A DNA stretch of 7,122 nucleotides from an uncultured Synergistaceae bacterium (GTDB lineage: Bacteria; Synergistota; Synergistia; Synergistales; Aminobacteriaceae). Made by a program: the position numbers and the translations under genes. Of the stretch, positions 1 to 6,000 are shown one piece after another. Position 1 is the first letter of the stretch; every line of letters starts with the position of its first letter. The DNA lies in assembly GCA_937870605.1 (NCBI GenBank), contig CALMZW010000231.1, forward strand, positions 1 through 7,122, given 5' to 3'. Under the pieces are notes generated by a model that saw nothing but the letters and a program-made list of their open reading frames with translations, searched no databases and was not told where the DNA came from.

Positions 1-2259
1 GTCCGCGACGACATTTGCGATTTCGTACCCCGCGTTCGGCGTGACCGTGAACGTCTGGTTCGCTCCGGCCGAGGCCGCGATGATCCGTTCCGTTGCGAAG
101 ACGGCTTTGGCGTACCGGTCGGGGCTCACGGTCAGCGTCGTCGTCGCCGCGGAGCCCGAGACGTCGCCGCTCCATCCGACGAACAGGCTTCCGGCGTCCG
201 GCGAGGCGGTCAGCGTCACGCTCGTCCCCGCGACGTAGCTCCGGCAGTCGTCGGTCGGGCCGACCGCGCTCCCGGCCGGGTCGACGGCTGCGCTCCCCGC
301 CCCCTCGACGTGGACGGTCAGGATCTTTCGCTCCCAGTATTCGTACGCGCCGATGTCGGGCGAGACGTCGCGGCTCACGCCGCGCTGGTCGTCGCTGATA
401 ACCAGGCCTTTCGCCCTGCCCGTTTTCGGGGTGATTGCATTCGTTCCGGCGTCGATCGCGGAGCTGCCCGGCCGCAGCGCGAAGGTCCGGGTCGCGCCGC
501 CGTTCCACGCGAGGGGCCCGAGGAGCGGATCGGCGGTGATGATCACCGCGGGCGACGAATCCGCTTTGCCCGCAATATCCGGACTCCGGATGACGCAGTA
601 TGTTACGACGGCATTCGGAGTCTCATAGTTATATATTTCGCCGCCCGGATTTCCCCAGAAGATGCAGTTTTTCACCTGCGGACCGTAGTCGCCGTCGTCG
701 GCCTCGTAGTTGTACAGCCCGCCGCCGGAATCGGCCGTGTTGCCCGTGAAGGTGCAAAACAAAAGGAGCAATCCGTCGGCGTCGTTGAAGATTCCGCCGC
801 CCTCCGACGCGGCGTTGTTCGAGAAGGTGCAGTTCCACACCCTCGGGTCTCCCGCTGTGCTCATCCCGCCGCCCCCCCCGACTTTAGGTCCGATGCCCAC
901 CGCGGTGTTTCCGTCGAAGGTGCAGCGCGTCACCCACGCGTTCCCGCCGCTCTCCCCGGTCGACATCCCGCCGCCATAACCGGCCGTGTTGCCGGTAAAC
1001 GTGCAGTCTGTCACCGTCGGGTCGCTGTTGTTGGCCGCCGCCAGTCCGCCGCCGGAGTCAGCCGTGTTACCGTAAAAGATGCAGCGCGACACCAGCGGGT
1101 CGCCGTCGTTGACCGCAGCCAGCCCGCCCCCGCTCTCCGCCGTATTGCCCGAGAAGACGCAGTCCGCAACGGTCGGTTCCGAATCGTTGACGCATAGCCC
1201 TCCGCCTTCGTCGGCGGCGTTGTTGCCCGAGAACGCGCACCCCGTCACTGAAGGGGCGTCCCCTTGAACGTACATTCCGCCTCCGAGTCTGCCGGCCGTT
1301 CCGCGGGGCTGCACGCCGTTCGACAGCTTTCCGGCGGTTCCGGCGCCGTTGCCGGTGAACACGCAGTCCGTGACGACCGGACTGCCGCCCGTGCTGCACA
1401 GGCCGCCGCCGTGCTCCGCAACGCTGTTTCCGGAAAACGTGCAGTTCCGGACGGTCAGACCGACGGTGTCGGAGGCGAATATTCCGCCGCCGTCTTCAAC
1501 CGCCGAATTTCCCGAGAAGGCGCAGTTCGTCACCGTCGGGCTTCCGCCCCAGACGCTCATCCCTCCGCCGTCGAGCCCGCTGTTGCCGGCGAAGACGCAA
1601 TCGTTCACGGTCGGGCTTCCGCCGGAGGAGATCATCCCGGCGGCGTCGCTGAGCTCGTTTGTCCGGCCGTCGGGGACATTCCGCCCGCCGCCCGCCGAGC
1701 CCTTTTCGTCTTCCACGAACTTCGCGGCCGTGACGCTGAAGCCGTCGAGAACCGTCGCCGCGCCGATGTCGTCGCTCGCGCGGACCACGCAGAGGCTGTT
1801 CGTCCCGACGATCCGGTCGGCGCTGAGCGTGACGCCGTTGACTTTGTTCGTGTCATCGTCCGCGAGGTCTCCCGTGAGGGCCGTGACGTTCGCCGCGGGG
1901 TTCCGGTCCGCGCTCGCCGCCTCGGCGCCCGCGAAGCCGCCGTAGAGCGCCACGCCGTCTTTCAGGACGAACGAGGCCCTCATGTCGTCCGATGTCGGAA
2001 CGCCCGCCGGAATCACGGGGCGGTACGCGCCCTTCGCGACCCAGAATTCGTCGCCTTCGTTCGCGGAGAGGATGGCCGCCGGGAACTCCGCCTCGCCGTA
2101 CGCGTTCGCCCACCCGTCGCCGTTTCTCGAGCCCGCGCCCGTTTTCGTGACGCAATGACGCGTTCCGCCTCCGGCGTCCGCGTTGGCGACGCATGCAAGC
2201 AACGCGGCAACGACCAGAAACACGCGGATGAACCGAAGCGGACACAGTCTCGTACGCAT
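1..2259 (-). CDS. Exported beta-helix protein with PMP-like repeats and choice-of-anchor Q module (3' end outside window)
   Basis: The frame stays open for 753 codons from ATG 2259 to the left edge without a stop, so the gene is truncated only by the window. Residues 1-27 look like a signal peptide: basic start, hydrophobic stretch FLVVAALLACVANA, likely signal peptidase I site after ANA. Cys23 in LLAC gives a weaker lipoprotein alternative. Residues 28-210 are a probable N-terminal beta-helix cap. Residues 221-537 carry twelve rungs of the form C-x-F-x-[GN]-N followed by GGG, as in polymorphic outer membrane protein repeats. Residues 575-641 fit a choice-of-anchor Q module (LRPGSSAIDAG, DDQRGVSRDVSPDIGAYEY). 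From residue 646 a bacterial-repeat/InlB-B-like module (VTLTASPDAGSLFVGWSGD) is followed by the start of a second one. The protein is probably a surface or secreted adhesin; ligand unknown. The Shine-Dalgarno (GGGGG) is weak; the start is chosen because the signal peptide begins there. Confidence 0.88.
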   Translation of the reverse strand, partial: MRTRLCPLRFIRVFLVVAALLACVANADAGGGTRHCVTKTGAGSRNGDGWANAYGEAEFPAAILSANEGDEFWVAKGAYRPVIPAGVPTSDDMRASFVLKDGVALYGGFAGAEAASADRNPAANVTALTGDLADDDTNKVNGVTLSADRIVGTNSLCVVRASDDIGAATVLDGFSVTAAKFVEDEKGSAGGGRNVPDGRTNELSDAAGMISSGGSPTVNDCVFAGNSGLDGGGMSVWGGSPTVTNCAFSGNSAVEDGGGIFASDTVGLTVRNCTFSGNSVAEHGGGLCSTGGSPVVTDCVFTGNGAGTAGKLSNGVQPRGTAGRLGGGMYVQGDAPSVTGCAFSGNNAADEGGGLCVNDSEPTVADCVFSGNTAESGGGLAAVNDGDPLVSRCIFYGNTADSGGGLAAANNSDPTVTDCTFTGNTAGYGGGMSTGESGGNAWVTRCTFDGNTAVGIGPKVGGGGGMSTAGDPRVWNCTFSNNAASEGGGIFNDADGLLLLFCTFTGNTADSGGGLYNYEADDGDYGPQVKNCIFWGNPGGEIYNYETPNAVVTYCVIRSPDIAGKADSSPAVIITADPLLGPLAWNGGATRTFALRPGSSAIDAGTNAITPKTGRAKGLVISDDQRGVSRDVSPDIGAYEYWERKILTVHVEGAGSAAVDPAGSAVGPTDDCRSYVAGTSVTLTASPDAGSLFVGWSGDVSGSAATTTLTVSPDRYAKAVFATERIIAASAGANQTFTVTPNAGYEIANVVAD
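646..1599 (-). repeat. Twelve in-frame beta-helix rungs encoding C-x-F-x-G-N-x-A...GGG
   Basis: The conserved cysteines fall at residues 221, 246, 273, 299, 341, 368, 393, 419, 446, 477, 502 and 532. Spacing is usually 25-27 residues, with longer steps of 42 (between copies 4 and 5), 31 and 30. Most copies continue with A or a similar residue and a GGG turn. The DNA copies are diverged, so this is an old protein repeat and not a recent tandem duplication. Confidence 0.85.
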
Positions 2260-2375
2260 AAGAGGCCCCCATTCGGATAGCGGTCCGGCGGGTCGGACAT
2301 CACGCGGCTTCTTTGAAAAAACGCCGTGGAACGCCGGAACGCAAACATTTTGCATGACTCGCAAATTTATGTGAA

Positions 2376-2386
2376 ATTTTATCATA
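2376..2386 (-). promoter_or_regulatory. Candidate -10 element for the beta-helix gene
   Basis: The minus strand reads TATGATAAAAT, offering two overlapping -10-like hexamers (TATGAT and TAAAAT) in an AT-rich patch about 115-125 bases before the start codon. I see no good -35 hexamer at 16-18 bases from either, so this rests on the -10 and base composition only. Confidence 0.3.
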
Positions 2387-2424
2387 AAAGTCCGGTAAAA
2401 AAGAAATGGCATGACGTAATGAAA

Positions 2425-2460
2425 GGAATATCCTGCAAAACGCTTGAAACGCGATATTCC
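2425..2460. repeat. Inverted repeat GGAATATC...GATATTCC
   Basis: Perfect 8-base arms at 2425-2432 and 2453-2460 enclose a 20-base spacer that contains the direct repeat AAACGC-TTG-AAACGC. It lies upstream of the candidate promoter of the beta-helix gene and could be a regulator site or a hairpin. No known operator is recognised. Confidence 0.4.
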
Positions 2461-2600
2461 CTCCGAAACGGCATCCGGCGGTGAATGCGCGACCGGCCTC
2501 TCACGGGAAATTCACCGAAAAAACGTCACGGGGCCGTTTTTTCCTGAACGAAAACAGCGCACGAGGGCGGATCGTTTTTCTCCGGAAGAAGCGGTCAACG

Positions 2601-2638
2601 AAAAAGGCAGGGAAAGCCCGTTGCGCTTTCCCTGCCTT
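2601..2638 (-). terminator. Rho-independent terminator of the methionine gamma-lyase gene
   Basis: GGCAGGGAAAGC (2606-2617) pairs perfectly with GCTTTCCCTGCC (2625-2636) across a 7-base loop, with two further A-T pairs outside. On the minus strand the stem is followed by TTTTT (2605-2601). It lies about 70 bases after the lyase stop codon and should insulate the beta-helix gene. Confidence 0.88.
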
Positions 2639-2708
2639 GCGTCCGAATCCCGTTCGTTTTTTTGGGGCCGATGAGCCGCGCCGGGGCGTCGCCCGGGCGT
2701 TCCGGAGA

Positions 2709-3908
2709 CTACCGGGCGCTGCACGCCACCGCGACGGCCTCGAACGCCTTCTCCAGGTCCGCGATGAGGTCTTCGGGGGCTTCGAGACCGACGGAAAGCC
2801 GGACGAGCCCCTTGGAGATCCCGGCAGCCTTCAGCTCCTCGTCGGAGAGCGCGGAGTGCGTCATCGAGGCGGGGTGCTGGATGAGCGATTCGGCGTCGCC
2901 CAGGCTCACGGCGAGCGTCCAGAGGTGCGTGTTGTTGATGAAGGCCTTGCCCGCGTCGAGGCCGCCCTTGAGTTCGATGGCGATGATGGCGCCGAAGTAT
3001 TTCATCTGCTTCGCGGCCAGTTCCTTCTGCGGGAAGCTGTCGAGGCCCGGATACCAGACCTTCGCGACCTCGGGGCGCTTTTCGAGGAAGCGCGCGACGC
3101 GGAGCGCCGTCTCGCAGTGCCGCGGAACGCGGATGTGGAGCGTCTTCATGCCGCGAAGCAGCAGGTAGGCGTCGAACGGCGCGAGCGTGGCGCCGGTCAG
3201 GTCCTTGAGGCCTTCCATCTTCACGCGTCCGATGAATTCCTTCGCGCCGACGATGACTCCGGCGATGATGTCGCCGTGGCCGTTGAGGTACTTCGTCGCG
3301 GAGTGGACCACGACGTCGGCCCCCAGCGCGATCGGGCGCTGGATGACGGGCGTGCAGTAGGTGTTGTCCACGACGAGGATCGCGTTGTTCTCGTGCGCGA
3401 TCTTCGCGAGCGCGGCGATGTCGGCGATGTCCATCGTCGGGTTCGCCGGGGACTCGCAGTAGATCAGCCGGGTGTTCGGCTTCATGGCGGCCTTCACGGC
3501 CGCGAGGTCGGTGAGGTCCATGAACGTCGTTTCGATGCCGAACCGCGGGAACTGGTGGCTCATGAGGGAGAACGTGCAGCCGTAGAGGGATTTCGCGGCG
3601 ACGACGTGGTCCCCGCCAGACAGCGCCGTCCAGAGGACGGACGCGATCGCGCCCATGCCGGAGGCTGCGACGGCCGCGGCCTCGCCGCCTTCGAGCGCCG
3701 CGATCTTCTCTTCGACGGCCGTGTGGTTGGGATTTCCGAGGCGCGTGTAGATGTACCCCTCTTCCTCGCCCCGGAAGCGCCGGGCGCCTTCGTCGGCGTT
3801 CTTGAACGCGAAGGTGGACGTCTGGTAGATCGGAGTCGTCAGCGCTCCCGTGACGGGGTCGGCGTGGTTTCCGCAATGAACGCACTGCGTGTCGAAATGA
3901 TAGGCCAT
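2709..3908 (-). CDS. megL: L-methionine gamma-lyase (PLP enzyme)
   Basis: A 399-residue cytosolic PLP enzyme of the Cys/Met-metabolism family, about the length of known methionine gamma-lyases (about 398). The family cleaves L-methionine to methanethiol, 2-oxobutyrate and ammonia. Residues align with the Pseudomonas putida enzyme at a constant offset of 5: Tyr54 and Arg56 (phosphate contact from the neighbouring subunit), Tyr109 and Cys111 in SLYGCTF, Asp181 in VVDNTYCTP, Ser203/Thr205 and the PLP lysine Lys206 in HSATKYLNGHGD, Lys235-Asp236, and carboxylate-binding Arg370. The Cys of YGCT plus the Lys-Asp pair favour methionine gamma-lyase over cystathionine beta- or gamma-lyase; a side activity on homocysteine or cysteine is possible. 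ATG 3908 is chosen because GGGAGG sits 8 bases upstream and the family N-terminus (FDTQCVHCG) begins there; the longer frame to 4007 has no such support. Confidence 0.93.
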   Translation of the reverse strand: MAYHFDTQCVHCGNHADPVTGALTTPIYQTSTFAFKNADEGARRFRGEEEGYIYTRLGNPNHTAVEEKIAALEGGEAAAVAASGMGAIASVLWTALSGGDHVVAAKSLYGCTFSLMSHQFPRFGIETTFMDLTDLAAVKAAMKPNTRLIYCESPANPTMDIADIAALAKIAHENNAILVVDNTYCTPVIQRPIALGADVVVHSATKYLNGHGDIIAGVIVGAKEFIGRVKMEGLKDLTGATLAPFDAYLLLRGMKTLHIRVPRHCETALRVARFLEKRPEVAKVWYPGLDSFPQKELAAKQMKYFGAIIAIELKGGLDAGKAFINNTHLWTLAVSLGDAESLIQHPASMTHSALSDEELKAAGISKGLVRLSVGLEAPEDLIADLEKAFEAVAVACSAR

Positions 3909-3916
3909 CAATAGTT

Positions 3917-3922
3917 CCTCCC
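3917..3922 (-). promoter_or_regulatory. Ribosome binding site of megL
   Basis: GGGAGG on the minus strand lies 8 bases before ATG 3908. It decides the start. It sits only six bases from the alternative leader hairpin at 3929-3942, so leader folding could affect its access. Confidence 0.8.
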
Positions 3923-3928
3923 TGGAGT

Positions 3929-3978
3929 TCCGGTTTGCCGGAGATTCGTCGCATTCCGCACATGGAAGCGATCTCCGG
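3929..3978 (-). promoter_or_regulatory. Structured megL 5' leader with two mutually exclusive hairpins
   Basis: In transcript order, CCGGAGAT (3978-3971) pairs with ATCTCCGG (3945-3938). Inside it CGCTTCC pairs with GGAA-GCG, with a bulged base, around the loop ATGTGC. The 3' arm of this long hairpin can instead form TCCGG-CAAA-CCGGA (3942-3929), which ends just before the ribosome binding site. The two folds share 3938-3942 and cannot coexist. I recognise no known riboswitch consensus here. Confidence 0.5.
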
Positions 3979-3997
3979 TTCTTTCGGCTTCGTTCAT

Positions 3998-4006
3998 ATT
4001 TTACCA
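3998..4006 (-). promoter_or_regulatory. Candidate extended -10 promoter of megL
   Basis: The minus strand reads TGGTAAAAT, a TGn extended -10 with TAAAAT. The hexamer at the -35 position (CCTAAA, 4026-4021) is poor, which fits an activated promoter. The start of transcription would be near 3991, giving a leader of about 80 bases that includes the hairpins. Confidence 0.45.
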
Positions 4007-4026
4007 TTCAACGTATGTCTTTTAGG

Positions 4027-4043
4027 ATATTGTCCATATTGTC
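4027..4043. repeat. Tandem 8-mer ATATTGTC x2 upstream of the megL promoter
   Basis: Two identical copies of ATATTGTC (4027-4034 and 4036-4043) have a 9-base period and abut the -35 region of the candidate megL promoter on its upstream side, a common position for an activator. A separate dyad, TTTCCC (4052-4057) and GGGAAA (4064-4069), lies just beyond. Confidence 0.45.
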
Positions 4044-4066
4044 GCGCGATATTTCCCCTATGCGGG

Positions 4067-4116
4067 AAAATGCCCGAACACCCGGAGGGAGGACACGCGG
4101 CGTCACGGGCCGGGCA
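4067..4116 (-). terminator. Candidate terminator of the methyltransferase gene
   Basis: On the minus strand TGCCCG (4116-4111) pairs with CGGGCA (4076-4071), with a further 4-base inner stem (CCCG/CGGG), followed by TTTT (4070-4067). The loop is about 20 bases and the T-run short, so it is a modest candidate. Confidence 0.35.
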
Positions 4117-4129
4117 CAACGGAAACGCC

Positions 4130-4169
4130 GCGACGCACATGCGCGGCGAACCGGGCTGCGTCGCTTTTT
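4130..4169 (+). terminator. Hairpin with T-run oriented to the plus strand
   Basis: GCGACGCA (4130-4137) pairs perfectly with TGCGTCGC (4157-4164) and is followed on the plus strand by TTTTT (4165-4169). The loop is 19 bases and can form a small inner stem. Both flanking genes are on the minus strand, where the hairpin is preceded, not followed, by the T/A-run. It may act in both directions or end an unrecognised plus-strand transcript. Confidence 0.4.
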
Positions 4170-4222
4170 ATGGGAACGGAATTCCTTCGGGGCGTGTCGG
4201 GACGGTTCTCTGCGGCTCCGCG

Positions 4223-4876
4223 TCAGCCTTCGGGCGTCGCGCCCGCCTTTCGCGCGACGATGAACGAGACGGGCAGGATGTTCTTCAGCAGCGCCTGGTC
4301 CGCGACATCGAATCCGGATCGTTCGATCAGCGCGCGGAGGCTGCGGGAGGTGAATCGGGTATAGACGGGATGCCCCGTCCGTTTCAGCACCCACGAGAAG
4401 ATGCGCGCCCGGACGGATTCCCTGCCGACGTAGGTCGGCGCGATCAGCCTGCCGTCCGCTTTCAGCACGCGGCGGGCTTCCGCCAGGACATCCGCCGGAT
4501 GCTCGACGATGTGAAGCAGGTTCGAGACGATGACCGCATCGAAGGTTCCGTCGCGAAAGGGCAGATTGTAGGAGTTGTGGACGGAGAACGTCACGTTGCG
4601 GGCGCCGCGGAGTTTCGCGTTGTCGCGGGCGACGGCGATCATTTCCCGCGACGCGTCGACGGCCTCCAGGCGCGAGACGGCGTGGCAGATCCGCAGCGGG
4701 ATCTCTCCCGTTCCGGTTCCGACGTCGAGGACATTGTCACCGGGAGCGAGTTCCTGCAGGATGCGGCGGACCATTTCGTCGTACATCGCGGCCAGCCGCT
4801 TCGTTTGCCGGTCATAGCGCTTCGCTGCGCTGTCCCAGAATATCGCGTCCCTGTCCGCTGTCATAGTTTTCGGCAT
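4223..4876 (-). CDS. Class I SAM-dependent methyltransferase
   Basis: A 217-residue soluble protein with the Rossmann-type methyltransferase fold. Motif I is VLDVGTGTGEIP (49-60), the acidic ribose-binding residue is probably Asp74 in EAVDAS, and a motif II/III region (LPFRDGTFDAVIVSNLLHIV, 105-124) leads to ADGRLIAPTYV (140-150). The core resembles UbiE/Methyltransf_11 enzymes that act on small molecules or lipids; the substrate cannot be read from the sequence. ATG 4876 is chosen because GGGAGG lies 6 bases upstream; an ATG at 4864 lacks that spacing, and the open frame upstream to 5017 lies outside the likely transcript. The gene has its own promoter and sits 314 bases upstream of megL, so co-transcription is possible but not indicated. 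Confidence 0.87.
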   Translation of the reverse strand: MPKTMTADRDAIFWDSAAKRYDRQTKRLAAMYDEMVRRILQELAPGDNVLDVGTGTGEIPLRICHAVSRLEAVDASREMIAVARDNAKLRGARNVTFSVHNSYNLPFRDGTFDAVIVSNLLHIVEHPADVLAEARRVLKADGRLIAPTYVGRESVRARIFSWVLKRTGHPVYTRFTSRSLRALIERSGFDVADQALLKNILPVSFIVARKAGATPEG

Positions 4877-4914
4877 CGCACCCTCCCGCATTGTGTCATC
4901 CGGTATGCGCCGCC

Positions 4915-4944
4915 AGTATAAAGCGAATTTTCGAAAAAAATCAA
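4915..4944 (-). promoter_or_regulatory. Sigma-70-type promoter of the methyltransferase gene
   Basis: On the minus strand TTGATT (-35, 4944-4939) and TATACT (-10, 4920-4915) are separated by 18 bases. Transcription would begin near 4908, about 30 bases before ATG 4876. Confidence 0.65.
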
Positions 4945-4985
4945 GCGCAACGGAGAAACCGCACGAGAAAAAAACGAAATCGTCG

Positions 4986-5013
4986 AAAAACGCAGCGGAA
5001 GGGACTCGCGTTT
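4986..5013 (-). terminator. Weak candidate terminator of the racemase gene
   Basis: On the minus strand AAACGC (5013-5008) pairs with GCGTTT (4993-4988) around a 14-base loop, and the T-run continues to 4986. The stem is only 6 pairs and half A-T. It lies about 60 bases after the racemase stop and no better candidate is visible. Confidence 0.35.
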
Positions 5014-5072
5014 GCATGCAGAAAAAGCGAAACGCAGCGAACGGGACCGTGGACGTCCTGTGTTCCGGTCGG

Positions 5073-5801
5073 TCAGCCGGTTTTCGCGGCCAGAAATCCG
5101 GAACCCCGCCACCATTCCCGCTCGGGCGGAAACAGCCGGGCCGCCTTGCTGCGGGAAAGCCTCTGGTTCACGAGAAGCTCCGCCATGTTCACGAGAACAA
5201 GCGCGGGATCCACGACCGGCGCTCCGGCCCGGGCCGATGCTTCAGGCCCCATTCCGGCGAACTCCATGCAGCCGAGAATCACCACATCCGCGCCGTCATC
5301 GTCCACGCAACGTTTCGCCTGCTCGGCCAGCGCGGCGGCGAGTGTCACGCCCCGGCGCTCGCCGGACGGGAACGAAACTGCCCGGACGGAGGCGAGGCGG
5401 CTTGCGTCCACGCCCGTCGCGCGGACGAAGGCCCTCTTCTGCGAGACCCGCCGCGGCGCGGTCGTCAGGATCGAAAACGAGCGCCCCAGCATCGCGGCGA
5501 CAAGGACCGACGCCTGCCCTCCGCCGATGACCGGGATCGTCAGGCGCTCCCTGCACGCGTCGATCGCCGGGTCGTCGAAGCAATACAGGCACACCGCGTC
5601 GAATCCGTCGCGTTCGGCCGCGAGCGCCGTTTCGAGAGTCCCGCCCGGATCGGGCATTGAGTCGACAGGGATCTCGTTCTTCGTCGGGCAGACAATCGAG
5701 ATTTCCGTCGCGGAATGGGCCGCCTTCGACAGACGCCGCTCCCGGAACGCGAGATCGTCGCGCGTCAACTCGCCGTCAGGGTTAATGACCCGGATTCTGA
5801 T
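5073..5801 (-). CDS. Asp/Glu/hydantoin racemase family protein, abnormal start
   Basis: About 242 residues of the Asp/Glu/hydantoin racemase family (two-thiol, cofactor-independent racemases). Counting from codon 5801: N-terminal strand IRIRVINP (1-8), first catalytic cysteine Cys74 in CLYCFDDPAIDACRE, IPVIGGGQAS (89-98), SFSILTT (108-114), second catalytic cysteine Cys178 in VVILGCMEFAGM, and PVVDPA (195-200). Both cysteines are present, so the core looks intact. The substrate (hydantoin, Asp/Glu or another amino acid) is not readable. The start is abnormal: homologues typically begin M-[RK]-I-[RK]-V-I-N-P, but that first codon is ATC (5801-5799). The nearest in-frame conventional choice is TTG 5768, which removes the first strand. 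An upstream ATG (5849) is in frame but separated by TGA (5825-5823). I report the full homologous extent. Confidence 0.8.
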   Translation of the reverse strand: MRIRVINPDGELTRDDLAFRERRLSKAAHSATEISIVCPTKNEIPVDSMPDPGGTLETALAAERDGFDAVCLYCFDDPAIDACRERLTIPVIGGGQASVLVAAMLGRSFSILTTAPRRVSQKRAFVRATGVDASRLASVRAVSFPSGERRGVTLAAALAEQAKRCVDDDGADVVILGCMEFAGMGPEASARAGAPVVDPALVLVNMAELLVNQRLSRSKAARLFPPEREWWRGSGFLAAKTG

Positions 5802-5860
5802 CGCCGCCGCCCCCGATTGGTTTCATATAGATTCATGTTCGTCCCCCATGCCGGGATCAC

Positions 5861-5904
5861 CCGGCGGTTTTCCGCCGGAGCCCCTTCAAGCCGGTTTCAG
5901 CTTG
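5861..5904 (-). promoter_or_regulatory. Hairpins in the racemase 5' leader
   Basis: CCGGCGG (5861-5867) and CCGCCGG (5872-5878) form a perfect 7-pair stem with a 4-base loop (AAAA in the transcript). A second stem, CAAGC (5887-5891) with GCTTG (5900-5904), precedes it at the 5' end of the predicted transcript. Neither is followed by a T-run, so they are not terminators. They could stabilise the message or shape initiation. Confidence 0.5.
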
Positions 5905-5910
5905 CGAGAA

Positions 5911-5939
5911 ATGATACCGATGTTTACTATTTTTGTCAA
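5911..5939 (-). promoter_or_regulatory. Strong sigma-70-type promoter of the racemase gene
   Basis: On the minus strand a perfect TTGACA (-35, 5939-5934) is 17 bases from TATCAT (-10, 5916-5911). Transcription would start near 5904, giving a leader of about 100 bases. Confidence 0.75.
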
Positions 5940-5946
5940 TGACAAA
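5932..5946. promoter_or_regulatory. Palindromic operator overlapping the racemase -35 box
   Basis: TTTGTCA-A-TGACAAA is a perfect inverted repeat with 7-base arms and a 1-base centre, covering the -35 hexamer. A dimeric repressor bound here would block the promoter. The form TTGTCA-n-TGACAA is of the kind bound by several winged-helix regulators (GntR type for example); no regulator gene is in the window. Confidence 0.55.
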
Positions 5947-5969
5947 CGAAAGTTTATTGTTTTAGGACG

Positions 5970-6000
5970 AAAAAAAGGCCGCCTCGGGGCGAGGACGGCC
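5970..6000 (-). terminator. Strong minus-strand terminator with no obvious gene
   Basis: On the minus strand GGCCG-T-CCTCG pairs with CGAGG-CGGCC across a 3-base loop: ten pairs with one bulged base (position 5995). It is followed by seven Ts (5976-5970). It lies upstream of the racemase promoter and so must end a separate transcript that starts to its right. Confidence 0.85.

Larger units (their letters stand above)
2260..2600. other. AT-rich intergenic region upstream of the beta-helix protein
   Basis: No convincing gene lies here; overlapping open frames are short and have no recognisable product. It holds the 5' leader and probable promoter of the minus-strand beta-helix gene (most AT-rich around 2340-2430), an inverted repeat at 2425-2460, and an A/T-armed dyad at 2518-2543 (AAAAAACG paired with CGTTTTTT). 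The remainder up to 2708 contains the terminator of the methionine gamma-lyase gene. Confidence 0.6.

Noticed and set aside
646..1599. CRISPR array or recent tandem DNA duplication
   Set aside because: The repetition is at protein level, in frame, with diverged DNA and variable spacing; there are no identical direct repeats with unique spacers.
310..2280. Plus-strand open frames of 198-338 codons over the left region
   Set aside because: They are antisense reflections of the beta-helix gene; the apparent repeats in them mirror its rungs.
2518..2543. AAAAAACG...CGTTTTTT dyad as a terminator
   Set aside because: The stem is mostly A-T and the better GC-rich terminator at 2601-2638 already ends the lyase transcript; no gene requires another one here.
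2481..3914. 477-codon plus-strand open frame
   Set aside because: It lies antisense to the unmistakable methionine gamma-lyase gene, is rich in Arg/Val/Asp/Gly as expected from reverse reading of GC-rich codons, and has no ribosome binding site.
4877..5017. N-terminal extension of the methyltransferase
   Set aside because: It includes the promoter at 4915-4944, so it is not in the transcript; ATG 4876 has GGGAGG upstream.
5823..5849. Selenocysteine insertion at TGA 5825-5823
   Set aside because: The TGA precedes the family's normal N-terminus, so no conserved residue is expected there, and the hairpin at 5861-5878 lies upstream, not downstream, of the codon.
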